From UBA5072 sp041737175 (GTDB taxonomy: Bacteria; Bacteroidota; Bacteroidia; Bacteroidales; UBA10428): a DNA stretch of 64,000 nt. Positions 26,290 through 34,271 of the stretch are shown here, in pieces; position 1 is the stretch's first letter; every line of letters begins with the position of its first letter. A program made the translations under genes and the position numbers. The notes under the pieces are model-generated. The model saw only the letters and a list, made by a program, of their open reading frames with translations. It did no database searches and was not told the DNA's origin. The stretch spans positions 1-64,000 of the forward strand of contig JBGSSF010000009.1 in assembly GCA_041737175.1 (NCBI GenBank), in the 5' to 3' direction.

Positions 26290-26297
26290 TAATTTTG
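26290..26297 (+). promoter_or_regulatory. -7 promoter element of fabG
   Basis: TAATTTTG matches TAnnTTTG, 33 bases upstream of the fabG ATG. This supports the start at 26331, since an upstream in-frame ATG would overlap the element. Confidence 0.45.
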
Positions 26298-26330
26298 CAC
26301 CGATTTCTTACATTATTAATTCGGAAAATC

Positions 26331-27077
26331 ATGAAGCTACTTGAAGGAAAAACTGCCATTGTTACAGGTGCTGCCAGGGGGATTGGCAGGGCCATTGCTT
26401 TTGCTTTTGCAAAAGAAGGAGCCCATGTTGCATTCACCGATTTGAGGATGGATGACAATGCACTTGAAACCGAAAAGGCCATTCAGGCATTGGGTGTAAA
26501 ATGCAAAGTATACGCATCCGATGCCAGCAATTTTGCGGATACCGAAAAAGTTGTCGAGCAAATATTGAATGATTTCGGAACAGTGGACATATTGGTAAAC
26601 AATGCCGGAATAACCATGGATACCCTCCTGCTGAGGATGACAGAACAACAGTGGGATACCGTAATAAACGTCAACCTGAAATCGGTGTTCAATTTCACCA
26701 AGGCCGTGCAGCGGATCATGATCAAGAAGCAGGGTGGATCCATAATCAATATGAGCTCTGTGGTAGGTGTTGGCGGCAACGCCGGACAGGCCAATTATTC
26801 CGCTTCCAAGGCTGGCATGATTGGTTTTACCAAGTCCATTGCCCAGGAGCTCGGTTCACGTAATGTTCGCTGCAACGCCATTGCACCCGGTTTCATCATC
26901 AGTGAAATGACCAATAAGCTTCCGGAGGATGTTAAAAAACAGTGGGAAGAAAAAATACCCCTGAAACGTGGCGGAACCCCTGAGGAAGTAGCTAAAGTAG
27001 CATTGTTTTTGGCTTCCGATCTTTCATCCTATGTAAACGGTCAGGTTATCGGTGTTTGCGGAGGCATGCGCACCTAA
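26331..27077 (+). CDS. fabG: 3-oxoacyl-ACP reductase
   Basis: 248 residues from MKLLEGKTAIVTGAARGIGR. Classical short-chain dehydrogenase features: the NADPH-binding GAARGIGRA, DILVNNAGIT, the catalytic Ser in INMSSVVG, and YSASKAG with Tyr and Lys. The C-terminal NGQVIGVCGGM is the usual FabG end. It reduces 3-ketoacyl-ACP in fatty-acid elongation; length and overall pattern fit FabG better than other SDRs. The next gene begins 8 bases after its stop. Confidence 0.9.
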   Translation: MKLLEGKTAIVTGAARGIGRAIAFAFAKEGAHVAFTDLRMDDNALETEKAIQALGVKCKVYASDASNFADTEKVVEQILNDFGTVDILVNNAGITMDTLLLRMTEQQWDTVINVNLKSVFNFTKAVQRIMIKKQGGSIINMSSVVGVGGNAGQANYSASKAGMIGFTKSIAQELGSRNVRCNAIAPGFIISEMTNKLPEDVKKQWEEKIPLKRGGTPEEVAKVALFLASDLSSYVNGQVIGVCGGMRT

Positions 27078-27085
27078 AAGTCAAG

Positions 27086-28114
27086 ATGTCCAGAATACCG
27101 ATCTATATACCAGCCACCCTGATTCTCATCTTCCTGATGAATTCCTGTATTACAGGTAAGATTCTCATCAGTCTGCTCCAGCCTGCGGAGGTGACAATAC
27201 CCGGTACCATAAGAAGCATATCGATCTTTCCCTCTGCCGGTATACCTGATCAACATGGAATATTTGACAGCCTAAGCTTTGCTTCACTGGATACTGCCTA
27301 TGATTACAATATAACCCGGAAGGGGTATTTATTTGGGTTGTACGATGCATTATCAAAATCTCCCCGTTTCAATAAAATTGTGTTTGCCGATTCAGTCAAC
27401 AGCCAGAAGGTAACCTCCGGGATATTGACTTGGCAGGAACTGGATGAGATCTGCCGGCATGATTCCACGGATGCCGTATTGCTTTTAAAAAAGGCTGTTT
27501 CTTATGATTCCCTGGTAGCCTGTTTTGATGAGCAGAAATACTATGATTTTGAAGGACGGATGGCCACCACCTGTAATTTAGATTACAGGGTAATTAATAA
27601 AACCCGGTGGACTTTCTACCAGCCTGCTTTGGGGATTATGTCCGAAACATTTTCGTATTGTGACACAGTGTATTTTTTTGAAGAAGGAGGTTATTACAAG
27701 ATCCTTTCTCCCCGTGTCATGCAAGGCATACTCTACAACGCCTGTTTTGCACATGGAGAAGAGATAGCCAGGCTGTTGGTCCCTGTTTGGAATGACCGTG
27801 TCAAAAGGGTATATTATGCCGGTCCCTATAAACCACTTAAAATTGCTGCCAGGTATATATACAAAGACCAATGGGAGAGAGCAGGACGGATATGGGATTC
27901 ACTTTCCATAAGCACAAACAGGAATCTGGCGTCCAAAGCGGCCTTCAACACTGCCGTGGCCTGGGAACGTGATGATGATCTCGACCAGGCTTTATTGTGG
28001 ATTAAATATGCGGACAGTCTTGCCGACAGCAGGAATATAAAATCGTACAGGAAAATCTTAGAAAAGAGGATTCAGACGAGGACTATTTTGGATCAGCAAA
28101 TGGGAGGATATTGA
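27086..28114 (+). CDS. Uncharacterised lipoprotein (DUF6340-like)
   Basis: 342 residues from MSRIPIYIPATLILIFLMNS followed by a Cys, a lipoprotein signal. A longer frame would overlap fabG. The mature start LLQPAEVTIPGTIRSISIFP resembles the Bacteroidales family named DUF6340, with a later helical region (WERAGRIWDSLSISTN, AAFNTAVAWERDDDLDQALL) like tetratricopeptide repeats. Function unknown. It lies between fabG and the Ste24-type protease with tiny gaps, so the three are probably co-transcribed. The family name is from memory and moderately sure. Confidence 0.6.
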   Translation: MSRIPIYIPATLILIFLMNSCITGKILISLLQPAEVTIPGTIRSISIFPSAGIPDQHGIFDSLSFASLDTAYDYNITRKGYLFGLYDALSKSPRFNKIVFADSVNSQKVTSGILTWQELDEICRHDSTDAVLLLKKAVSYDSLVACFDEQKYYDFEGRMATTCNLDYRVINKTRWTFYQPALGIMSETFSYCDTVYFFEEGGYYKILSPRVMQGILYNACFAHGEEIARLLVPVWNDRVKRVYYAGPYKPLKIAARYIYKDQWERAGRIWDSLSISTNRNLASKAAFNTAVAWERDDDLDQALLWIKYADSLADSRNIKSYRKILEKRIQTRTILDQQMGGY

Positions 28115-28116
28115 TT

Positions 28117-29349
28117 ATGACCTTTAATACCGTTTTTGTAATCATTGTTGTGATCATCCTGGTGGATTTTGCACTTGAACGTTACCTCGATTACCTCAAC
28201 AGCAGGAAATGGAGCACTGATCTGCCCGATGAACTCCGCGATGTATTCGATGCCGCGCAATACAAAAAACAGCAGGAATACAAACGGATAAATGACAGGT
28301 TCTCATTGCTGACCAGTACTTTCAGTCTGGTTATAATCCTTCTCATGCTTTTTCTCGGCGGATTTCGGCTGGTTGACGGATGGGCCCGGGATATCTCACA
28401 GCACTACATCCTGATTGTATTGGTTTTTTTCGGTATCCTGGCTATTGCCTCCGACATGCTGAATACGCCCTTTGACCTCTGGGATACCTTTGTCATTGAA
28501 GAAAAATTCGGATTTAACAAAACCACACCCAAGACCTATGTCCTGGATAAAATCAAAGGATGGTTGTTGGGCGCGCTTATCGGAGGAGGATTGCTGGCAC
28601 TGATCGTATGGTTTTACCGGCTTACCGACACTTTGTTCTGGATTTACGCCTGGGCGCTTGTCACGTTTTTCTCGGTTTTCATGGCCATGTTTTATTCATC
28701 ACTCATTGTGCCGCTTTTTAACAAGCAGACTCCGCTCGAAGAAGGCGAGCTGCGTGATTCCATCAAAGCCTTCAGTGATAAGGCAGGATTCCGGCTCGAT
28801 AATATTTACGTGATGGATGGATCGAAAAGATCAACCAAAGCCAATGCTTATTTCACCGGATTGGGTCCCAAAAAAAGAATTGTGTTGTACGATACGCTCA
28901 TAAAGGAACTATCCACACAGGAGATTGTGGCTGTTCTTGCCCATGAGATCGGGCATTACAAGAAAAGGCACATGCTTACCGGCATGCTGGCGGGCATTGT
29001 GCAAACCGGACTAACGCTTTTTATTCTCTCGCTGCTTGTTGCCAATCCGGCCCTTTCAGAAGCACTGGGAGGAGAGGAACCGAGCTTTCATCTGGGACTC
29101 ATTGCCTTTGCCATTCTGTACAGCCCGATTTCCCTGATTGCCGGATTGCTGATGAACCAGGTTTCGCGGAGACATGAATATGCTGCCGACCGGTTTGTAA
29201 AGGATACTTACGATGCAGAAGCCCTGGTTGGAGCTCTGAAGAAACTCTCCTCGAAGAACCTCAGCAATCTGACACCACATCCGGTATATGTTTTCTTTCA
29301 TTATTCGCATCCGACGCTGTTGCAGAGGATCCAGGCTTTGAGAAGGTGA
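28117..29349 (+). CDS. M48-family Ste24/HtpX-like membrane metalloprotease
   Basis: 410 residues. The ATG at 28117 lies two bases after the previous stop, with a GGGAGGA ribosome binding site at 28103-28109. Several N-terminal membrane helices (VFVIIVVIILVDFALE, LLTSTFSLVIILLMLF, ALIGGGLLALIVWF) precede the zinc motif HEIGHYKKRH (about residue 278), and the third ligand is expected in RRHEYAADRF. Length and the CAAX-protease-like N-terminus fit Ste24 peptidases, used in bacteria for membrane protein quality control. The stop codon overlaps an octamer-like repeat (GGTGATGA, GGTAATGA). Confidence 0.9.
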   Translation: MTFNTVFVIIVVIILVDFALERYLDYLNSRKWSTDLPDELRDVFDAAQYKKQQEYKRINDRFSLLTSTFSLVIILLMLFLGGFRLVDGWARDISQHYILIVLVFFGILAIASDMLNTPFDLWDTFVIEEKFGFNKTTPKTYVLDKIKGWLLGALIGGGLLALIVWFYRLTDTLFWIYAWALVTFFSVFMAMFYSSLIVPLFNKQTPLEEGELRDSIKAFSDKAGFRLDNIYVMDGSKRSTKANAYFTGLGPKKRIVLYDTLIKELSTQEIVAVLAHEIGHYKKRHMLTGMLAGIVQTGLTLFILSLLVANPALSEALGGEEPSFHLGLIAFAILYSPISLIAGLLMNQVSRRHEYAADRFVKDTYDAEALVGALKKLSSKNLSNLTPHPVYVFFHYSHPTLLQRIQALRR

Positions 29350-29396
29350 TGAGGTAATGAAGTGATTAGGTGATAGTCTTTTTTATTGATCTTCCC

Positions 29397-29427
29397 ATTG
29401 TTCAATAAACTATTATTTATATTTTTG
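29397..29427 (+). promoter_or_regulatory. Promoter of the tRNA-Thr/tRNA-Gly pair
   Basis: ATTG, a 19-base spacer and TATTTTTG (29420-29427) fit the phylum's -33/-7 consensus and lie 22 bases before tRNA-Thr. Confidence 0.6.
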
Positions 29428-29449
29428 TCACCCCTGAACGAAATGAGAC

Positions 29450-29523
29450 GCCTCTTTAGCTCAGCTGGTCAGAGCGGCGGTTTCGTAAACCGCAGGTCGG
29501 GGGTTCAAATCCCCTGAGAGGCT
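29450..29523 (+). tRNA. tRNA-Thr (anticodon CGT)
   Basis: 74 bases with acceptor GCCTCTT/GAGAGGC, D arm GCTCAGCTGGTCAGAGC, anticodon loop TTCGTAA (CGT), T arm GGGGTTCAAATCCCC and U discriminator. CCA not encoded. Confidence 0.96.
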
Positions 29524-29536
29524 CAAATTTATGATT

Positions 29537-29609
29537 GCGGCAGTAGCTCAGTTGGTAGAGCGTGAGCTTCCCAAGCTCAAGGTCGTGGGTTCGAGACCCA
29601 TTTGCCGCT
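29537..29609 (+). tRNA. tRNA-Gly (anticodon CCC)
   Basis: 73 bases with acceptor GCGGCAG/TTGCCGC, D arm GCTCAGTTGGTAGAGC, anticodon stem TGAGC/GCTCA with loop TTCCCAA (CCC), and T arm GTGGGTTCGAGACCCAT. It is 13 bases after tRNA-Thr and probably co-transcribed. Confidence 0.95.
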
Positions 29610-29682
29610 CAGTTGGTAGCCCCGCCGGTGGCGGGGTCCCAAGCTCAAGGTCGTGGGTTCGAGACCCATTTGCCGCTCAGTT
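29607..29682 (+). pseudogene. Broken tandem copy of tRNA-Gly with an inserted palindrome
   Basis: GCTCAGTTGGTAG (D-arm half) is followed by CCCCGCCGGTGGCGGGG in place of the 5' anticodon stem, then a 46-base exact copy (29637-29682) of 29569-29614, covering the anticodon to the 3' end. There is no acceptor 5' strand, so no cloverleaf can form. The joint shares GCTCAGTT with both the D arm and the tRNA 3' flank. Confidence 0.9.
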
Positions 29683-29685
29683 TTA

Positions 29686-29717
29686 TTTATTGATTTGATG
29701 ATTTATTGATTTGATGA
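29686..29717. repeat. 16-base tandem repeat upstream of cinA
   Basis: TTTATTGATTTGATGA occurs twice in a row, ending 16 bases before the cinA start. Confidence 0.8.
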
Positions 29718-29733
29718 TTGATCACTTGAAGAT

Positions 29734-30981
29734 TTGAATGCTGAACTAATCACCATTGGCGATGAGATTCTCATCGGGCAGGTTGTGGATACCAATTCCG
29801 CCTATCTTGCCACAGAGCTAAATAAACTAGGCATATCCGTAATTCAGATAACATCAGTTGCTGATAAACGTGAGAGCATTATCAAGGCTTTTGACGATGC
29901 CATATTGCGTGCCGAACTGATTATATCGACCGGTGGTTTGGGCCCTACCAGTGATGACATAACCAAACCGGCCCTGGCCGATTATTTCGGATCCAAACTG
30001 GTAACGGTCCCTGCTGTTCTTGAGCAGATTGAATCGTTGCTGGCTTCGCGCGGCGTGGTGGTGAATGAACGGAATAAAAAACAGGCTGAGCTACCCGATA
30101 ATTGCGAGATCCTTCACAACAGTGCAGGCACAGCCCAGGGCATGTGGTTTAAGAAAGAGGGCAGGGTTTTCATTTCCTTGCCCGGTGTTCCATATGAAAT
30201 GAAAGCCATTTTCAGGGAGGAAATTGAACCCAGAATCAAGCAAAGATTTACTTTGCCGACCATCCGGCATACCACAGTGCTGACCCACGGAGCTCCGGAA
30301 TCAGAAATGGCCGGCATCATACACGATTGGGAAAACGATCTCCCAGTGAACATAAAACTGGCTTATCTGCCATCACCCGGACTGCTCAGGTTAAGGTTAA
30401 CCGGTAAAACAACCGGGGATGCTGAAGCATTGATAGTTGCCATGGAAGCTGAAGTGGTAAAGCTTAAAAGCATTATCGGCAAACACATTTTTGGCTATAA
30501 TGATGATAAACTTGAAGTAATTATAGGTAAATTACTGAAAGAAAATAATTTATCATTGTCGTTGGCTGAAAGCTGCACGGGAGGAATGATCAGTTTGCTG
30601 ATAACCTCGGTACCCGGTTCTTCTGCTTATTATAAGGGAGGTATCGTGGCCTATTCCAACGATGTCAAAACAACGGATTTAAATGTTAGTCCGTATACAC
30701 TTTTAATGAATGGCGCAGTCAGCCAGGCTGTTGTGGAACAGATGGCAGAAGGTGTAAGAAACCGGTACCAATCGGAATTCGCCATTGCTGTCAGCGGTAT
30801 TGCTGGCCCCACAGGCGGTACCCTGGAAAAGCCCGTTGGAACAACCTGGATTGCGGTGGCTTCCAAAAAAAGAATTGTCTCCCGTGTCCATAACTTTGGG
30901 GAAGAACGTGGCAGAAATATGCAAAAGGCTGCCATAGCAGCGCTTTTCCTGTTAAGAGAAGAGATAATGGATTGTTTATAA
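29734..30981 (+). CDS. cinA: CinA-family protein (nicotinamide mononucleotide deamidase)
   Basis: 415 residues. The N-terminal MoCF/COG1058 domain (ITIGDEILIGQVVDTNSAYL, STGGLGPTSDD, LPGVPYEMK) is joined to the C-terminal CinA domain (LAESCTGGMISLLITSVPGS, AVSGIAGPTGG), which deamidates NMN in pyridine-nucleotide recycling. The start is TTG at 29734: this gives MNAELITIGDE, the conserved N-terminus, and the ATG seven bases later is out of frame. It stands just before rpmB in the cinA-rpmB-rpmG-DUF4295-ftsY order usual in Bacteroidota. Confidence 0.92.
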   Translation: MNAELITIGDEILIGQVVDTNSAYLATELNKLGISVIQITSVADKRESIIKAFDDAILRAELIISTGGLGPTSDDITKPALADYFGSKLVTVPAVLEQIESLLASRGVVVNERNKKQAELPDNCEILHNSAGTAQGMWFKKEGRVFISLPGVPYEMKAIFREEIEPRIKQRFTLPTIRHTTVLTHGAPESEMAGIIHDWENDLPVNIKLAYLPSPGLLRLRLTGKTTGDAEALIVAMEAEVVKLKSIIGKHIFGYNDDKLEVIIGKLLKENNLSLSLAESCTGGMISLLITSVPGSSAYYKGGIVAYSNDVKTTDLNVSPYTLLMNGAVSQAVVEQMAEGVRNRYQSEFAIAVSGIAGPTGGTLEKPVGTTWIAVASKKRIVSRVHNFGEERGRNMQKAAIAALFLLREEIMDCL

Positions 30982-31067
30982 ATATTTTTAAGGGTATTCT
31001 TGAATTTTTAAAAAAAAATAACGTTCTTTGCAACCTGTTTTTAGAAAGCGAAAAAACTGATTTAGAA

Positions 31068-31310
31068 ATGTCAAGAATTTGTCAGATTACAGGAAAAGCT
31101 GCGATGGTTGGAAATAATGTATCGCATTCCAAACGCAGGACCAAAAGAACTTTTGAAGTGAACCTGTTTGATAAAAAGCTTTTCCTTCAGGAAGAAAACC
31201 GTTGGATCAGTCTGAGGGTTTCTGCTGCCGGGATCAGATTTATCAATAAGGTCGGACTGAAAAAGGCTCTTGAAGATGCAAAGTCAAAAGGGTTCATAAA
31301 AAGTTTTTAA
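31068..31310 (+). CDS. rpmB: 50S ribosomal protein L28
   Basis: 80 residues from MSRICQITGKAAMVGNNVSH, the standard L28 N-terminus; the longer open frame to 30972 is not used. KRRTKRTFEVNL and the C-terminal helix VGLKKALEDAKSKG are typical. It has no zinc-binding cysteine pairs. It heads the rpmB-rpmG-DUF4295 run, 18 bases before rpmG, and is a structural component of the large subunit. Confidence 0.95.
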   Translation: MSRICQITGKAAMVGNNVSHSKRRTKRTFEVNLFDKKLFLQEENRWISLRVSAAGIRFINKVGLKKALEDAKSKGFIKSF

Positions 31311-31328
31311 CACAAAGCACATCAGGAT

Positions 31329-31511
31329 ATGGCAAAAAAAGGTAACAGAGTACAGGTAATACTTGAGTGCACGGAACACAAAACCAGTGGAAAACCTGGC
31401 ATGTCACGTTACATCACCACCAAGAACAGAAAGAACACACCTGAAAGATTGGAATTGAAGAAGTACAACCCTGTTTTGAAGAAGGTCACTGTACATAAAG
31501 AAATAAAATAA
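31329..31511 (+). CDS. rpmG: 50S ribosomal protein L33
   Basis: 60 residues, usual length. MAKKGNRVQVILECTEHKTS, then SRYITTKNRKNTPERLELKK, are the L33 pattern. The single Cys (ECTEH) suggests the zinc-free form. Six bases separate it from DUF4295, so the three small genes form one operon. Confidence 0.95.
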   Translation: MAKKGNRVQVILECTEHKTSGKPGMSRYITTKNRKNTPERLELKKYNPVLKKVTVHKEIK

Positions 31512-31517
31512 TACGTC

Positions 31518-31673
31518 ATGGCAAAGAAAGTAATTGCAACATTAAAGACAGGAACCGGTAAGACGTTTGCCAAATGCATCAAGATGGTAAAATCGCCCAA
31601 ATCGGGTGCTTACCTTTACAAAGAAGAAATGGTTCATGTAGATCATATCAAGGACTATTTCAATGAAAAATAG
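31518..31673 (+). CDS. DUF4295 family small basic protein
   Basis: 51 residues: MAKKVIATLKTGTGKTFAKC then IKMVKSPKSGAYLYKEEMV and a C-terminal DHIKDYFNEK. This matches DUF4295, a Bacteroidota-specific protein nearly always encoded right after L33. Its basic composition and position suggest a ribosome-associated role; direct function is not known to me. It is followed by a strong terminator. Confidence 0.85.
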   Translation: MAKKVIATLKTGTGKTFAKCIKMVKSPKSGAYLYKEEMVHVDHIKDYFNEK

Positions 31674-31696
31674 GATTTCCTGGAATCCTGAAAAAC

Positions 31697-31730
31697 TGGC
31701 TTTCTTTGGATAAAGAAAGCCATTTTTTTT
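31697..31730 (+). terminator. Intrinsic terminator after DUF4295
   Basis: TGGCTTTCTTT / AAAGAAAGCCA (11-bp stem, loop GGAT) followed by eight T. It separates the ribosomal operon from ftsY. Confidence 0.9.
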
Positions 31731-31757
31731 CTGAACAACACACAACAACCCCCGACT

Positions 31758-32720
31758 ATGGCAATTTTTGGTTTATTCGGCAAACAAAGCAAGGAAGATT
31801 TAAACCGCGGCCTGGAAAAAACCAAGGAGAGTGTGGTAAAAAGATTGTCCAGGGCCATCATGGGCAAATCTCAGGTAGATGATGAGGTGCTTGATAATCT
31901 CGAAGAAGCCCTGATATCTTCGGATGTTGGCGTTGATACTACCTTGCGCATTATCGAAAGGCTTCAGGCCAGAGTTTTGCGTGAAAGGTACATGAATACG
32001 GAAGAGCTTAACCGGATCTTGCGTGAAGAGGTCAGTTCCCTGTTGGAAGAAAACAAAACGGAGGATATCTCTGATTTCTCCTCTACACTGGCTCAAAAAC
32101 CATATGTAATCATGGTGGTTGGCGTAAACGGAGTAGGAAAAACAACTACAATCGGCAAACTGGCCTGGCAGTTCAAAAAAGCAGGCAAGCGGGTTATCCT
32201 GGGTGCAGCTGATACTTTCAGGGCTGCTGCTGCTGACCAGCTTTCCATTTGGGCGGAACGGGTGGGGGTTCCCATTATCAAACAGCAGATGGGAAGCGAT
32301 CCTGCTTCGGTAGCGTTTGATGCGGTTACCTCTGCCAAATCAAATCAGTATGATGTGGTGATTGTTGACACTGCAGGTCGTCTTCACAACAAGGCCAACC
32401 TGATGAATGAACTTACCAAAATAAAACGGGTGATCCAGAAAGTTATCCCCGATGCACCCCATGAAGTTTTGCTAATACTCGACGGTTCTACGGGACAAAA
32501 TGCCTTTGAACAAGCCCGCCAGTTTACCGAAGCCACCCAGGTAAATGCCATGGCGGTTACCAAACTCGATGGAACCGCCAAAGGCGGGGTTGTAATCGGA
32601 ATCTCGGATCAGTTTAAAATTCCGGTTCGTTATATCGGCATCGGTGAGAAACTGGAAGACCTGCAGGTGTTTGACAAAAAGGAATTTGTCGAGACGCTTT
32701 TTTCCAATACTGATTCCTGA
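31758..32720 (+). CDS. ftsY: Signal recognition particle receptor FtsY
   Basis: 320 residues, a short form without the long acidic A domain. The N domain (about 20-90) is followed by the GTPase G domain: GVNGVGKTTTIGKLAW (P-loop), DTFRAAAADQLSIWA, VDTAGRLHNK, VTKLDGTAKGGV and the closing IGIGEKLEDLQVFD. It docks ribosome-SRP complexes to the membrane. In many Bacteroidota rimO is the next gene; here an APC permease lies between. Confidence 0.96.
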   Translation: MAIFGLFGKQSKEDLNRGLEKTKESVVKRLSRAIMGKSQVDDEVLDNLEEALISSDVGVDTTLRIIERLQARVLRERYMNTEELNRILREEVSSLLEENKTEDISDFSSTLAQKPYVIMVVGVNGVGKTTTIGKLAWQFKKAGKRVILGAADTFRAAAADQLSIWAERVGVPIIKQQMGSDPASVAFDAVTSAKSNQYDVVIVDTAGRLHNKANLMNELTKIKRVIQKVIPDAPHEVLLILDGSTGQNAFEQARQFTEATQVNAMAVTKLDGTAKGGVVIGISDQFKIPVRYIGIGEKLEDLQVFDKKEFVETLFSNTDS

Positions 32721-32780
32721 TTTTCCCCTGTCATCTCCTTGTTTTTTTCGACAAAATATCCAATTTATCTCAAGAAAGAA

Positions 32781-32788
32781 TATATTTG
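32781..32788 (+). promoter_or_regulatory. -7 promoter element of the APC permease
   Basis: TATATTTG, 32 bases before the ATG at 32821. It suggests that the permease is transcribed separately from ftsY. Confidence 0.5.
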
Positions 32789-32820
32789 ATGTGTTCATGT
32801 GACACATTAAAGCCATTTCT

Positions 32821-34263
32821 ATGCAATTATTCAGGACAAAGCCCATCAATCAACTTCTGGCAGATGCATCGGACAAGGAGCACGGATTAAAAAGAGCGCT
32901 TAGTGGCGCCAGTCTGGTTACCCTGGGCATCGGTGCCATTATCGGAACCGGAATTTTTGTACTCACAGGAACCGTGGCCGCCAATTATGCGGGTCCGGCA
33001 CTGGTTCTTTCTTTTTTAATATCTGCCGCCGGCTGTGTTTTCGCGGGTTTATGCTATGCTGAATTTGCTTCTATGATTCCCATTTCGGGAAGCGCTTACA
33101 CTTATGCCTATGCCACACTGGGTGAGTTTATAGCCTGGATTATAGGTTGGGACCTCATCCTTGAATACCTGTTCGCGTCCTCCACCGTTGCCGTTGGCTG
33201 GTCGGGCTATATGGTCAGTTTTCTGCACGATTACAATATCAACATACCAGCGCAACTCTGCAATGCGCCGGTCGATTTCATCAAGGGACAGGGCTGGATC
33301 CTTACAGGAAGTATCATCAATTTCCCCGCCATCTTTATTGTAGCCCTGCTGTCGACATTGCTGGTCATCGGCATCAGGGAATCAGCCGGATTGAACAATA
33401 TCATTGTATTCATCAAAGTCATTGTTATTCTGCTGTTTATCGGTTTTGGGCTGTCGTTCATCGACACTTCCAACTGGCATCCTTTCATTCCTCCCAATAC
33501 CGGTGAATTTGGTAAATTCGGTTTTTCAGGGGTGTTACGTGGTGCCGCAGTTATCTTTTTCGCCTATATCGGATTTGATGCAGTTTCCACCGCGGCACAG
33601 GAGGCTAAAAACCCGCAGCGGGATATGCCGATCGGGATTCTCGGATCATTGCTCATATGCACCATACTCTATGTACTTGTATCGGGTGTACTAACCGGCA
33701 TAGTACCCTATGCCGAACTGAATGTTCCGGCACCCCTGGCAATGGCCATTGATAAGACCGGCAATGCGCTGCTGTGGCTTCGCCCGCTCATCAAAATCGG
33801 CGCTATTGCCGGGCTGAGTTCCGTGATACTGGTGATGCTTCTCGGCCAGCCCAGGATCTTTTATACCATGGCCAAGGACGGTTTGCTGCCCAAAAGCTTC
33901 GCCAGGGTTCACCCCCGCTTCAGAACACCCTATGTGACCACCATACTCACAGGTATTGTTTCCTGCTTTATTGCCGGCGTACTTCCCATTAACATCCTCA
34001 GTGAGCTGGTATCCATTGGCACTCTTCTGGCCTTTACCATAGTGTGCATCAGCATACTGGTGCTCAGAAAGACAAGACCTGATGTGCCCCGGCCTTTCAA
34101 AACACCGCTTGTACCCTGGGTGCCGATTGCAGGTGCCACCATCTGCCTGCTTCAAATGATCAGTCTACCCTGGGAAACATGGGAACGACTGCTGATCTGG
34201 ATGGCTATCGGACTTCTGATATACTTCTTATACAGCAAGCGCCACAGCAAGCTGGCGAAATAA
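32821..34263 (+). CDS. APC-family amino acid permease
   Basis: 480 residues with about 12 hydrophobic helices. The first helix region reads LVTLGIGAIIGTGIFVLTG, the family's unwound TM1 (GxGxxIGTGIF) that binds the amino-acid backbone. Later come SGSAYTYAYATLGEFIAWII, GFDAVSTAAQEAKNPQRDMP and a LLGQPRIFYTMAKDGLLP loop, which fit the cationic amino acid transporter branch (YfnA-like). Substrate not certain. Paralog of the gene at 57111. It sits between ftsY and rimO and has its own promoter-like motif. Confidence 0.88.
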   Translation: MQLFRTKPINQLLADASDKEHGLKRALSGASLVTLGIGAIIGTGIFVLTGTVAANYAGPALVLSFLISAAGCVFAGLCYAEFASMIPISGSAYTYAYATLGEFIAWIIGWDLILEYLFASSTVAVGWSGYMVSFLHDYNINIPAQLCNAPVDFIKGQGWILTGSIINFPAIFIVALLSTLLVIGIRESAGLNNIIVFIKVIVILLFIGFGLSFIDTSNWHPFIPPNTGEFGKFGFSGVLRGAAVIFFAYIGFDAVSTAAQEAKNPQRDMPIGILGSLLICTILYVLVSGVLTGIVPYAELNVPAPLAMAIDKTGNALLWLRPLIKIGAIAGLSSVILVMLLGQPRIFYTMAKDGLLPKSFARVHPRFRTPYVTTILTGIVSCFIAGVLPINILSELVSIGTLLAFTIVCISILVLRKTRPDVPRPFKTPLVPWVPIAGATICLLQMISLPWETWERLLIWMAIGLLIYFLYSKRHSKLAK

Positions 34264-34271
34264 TTCCCGGT

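Noticed and set aside
29607..29682. Second functional tRNA-Gly
   Set aside because: The 5' acceptor strand and half of the anticodon stem are missing, and a palindrome takes their place.
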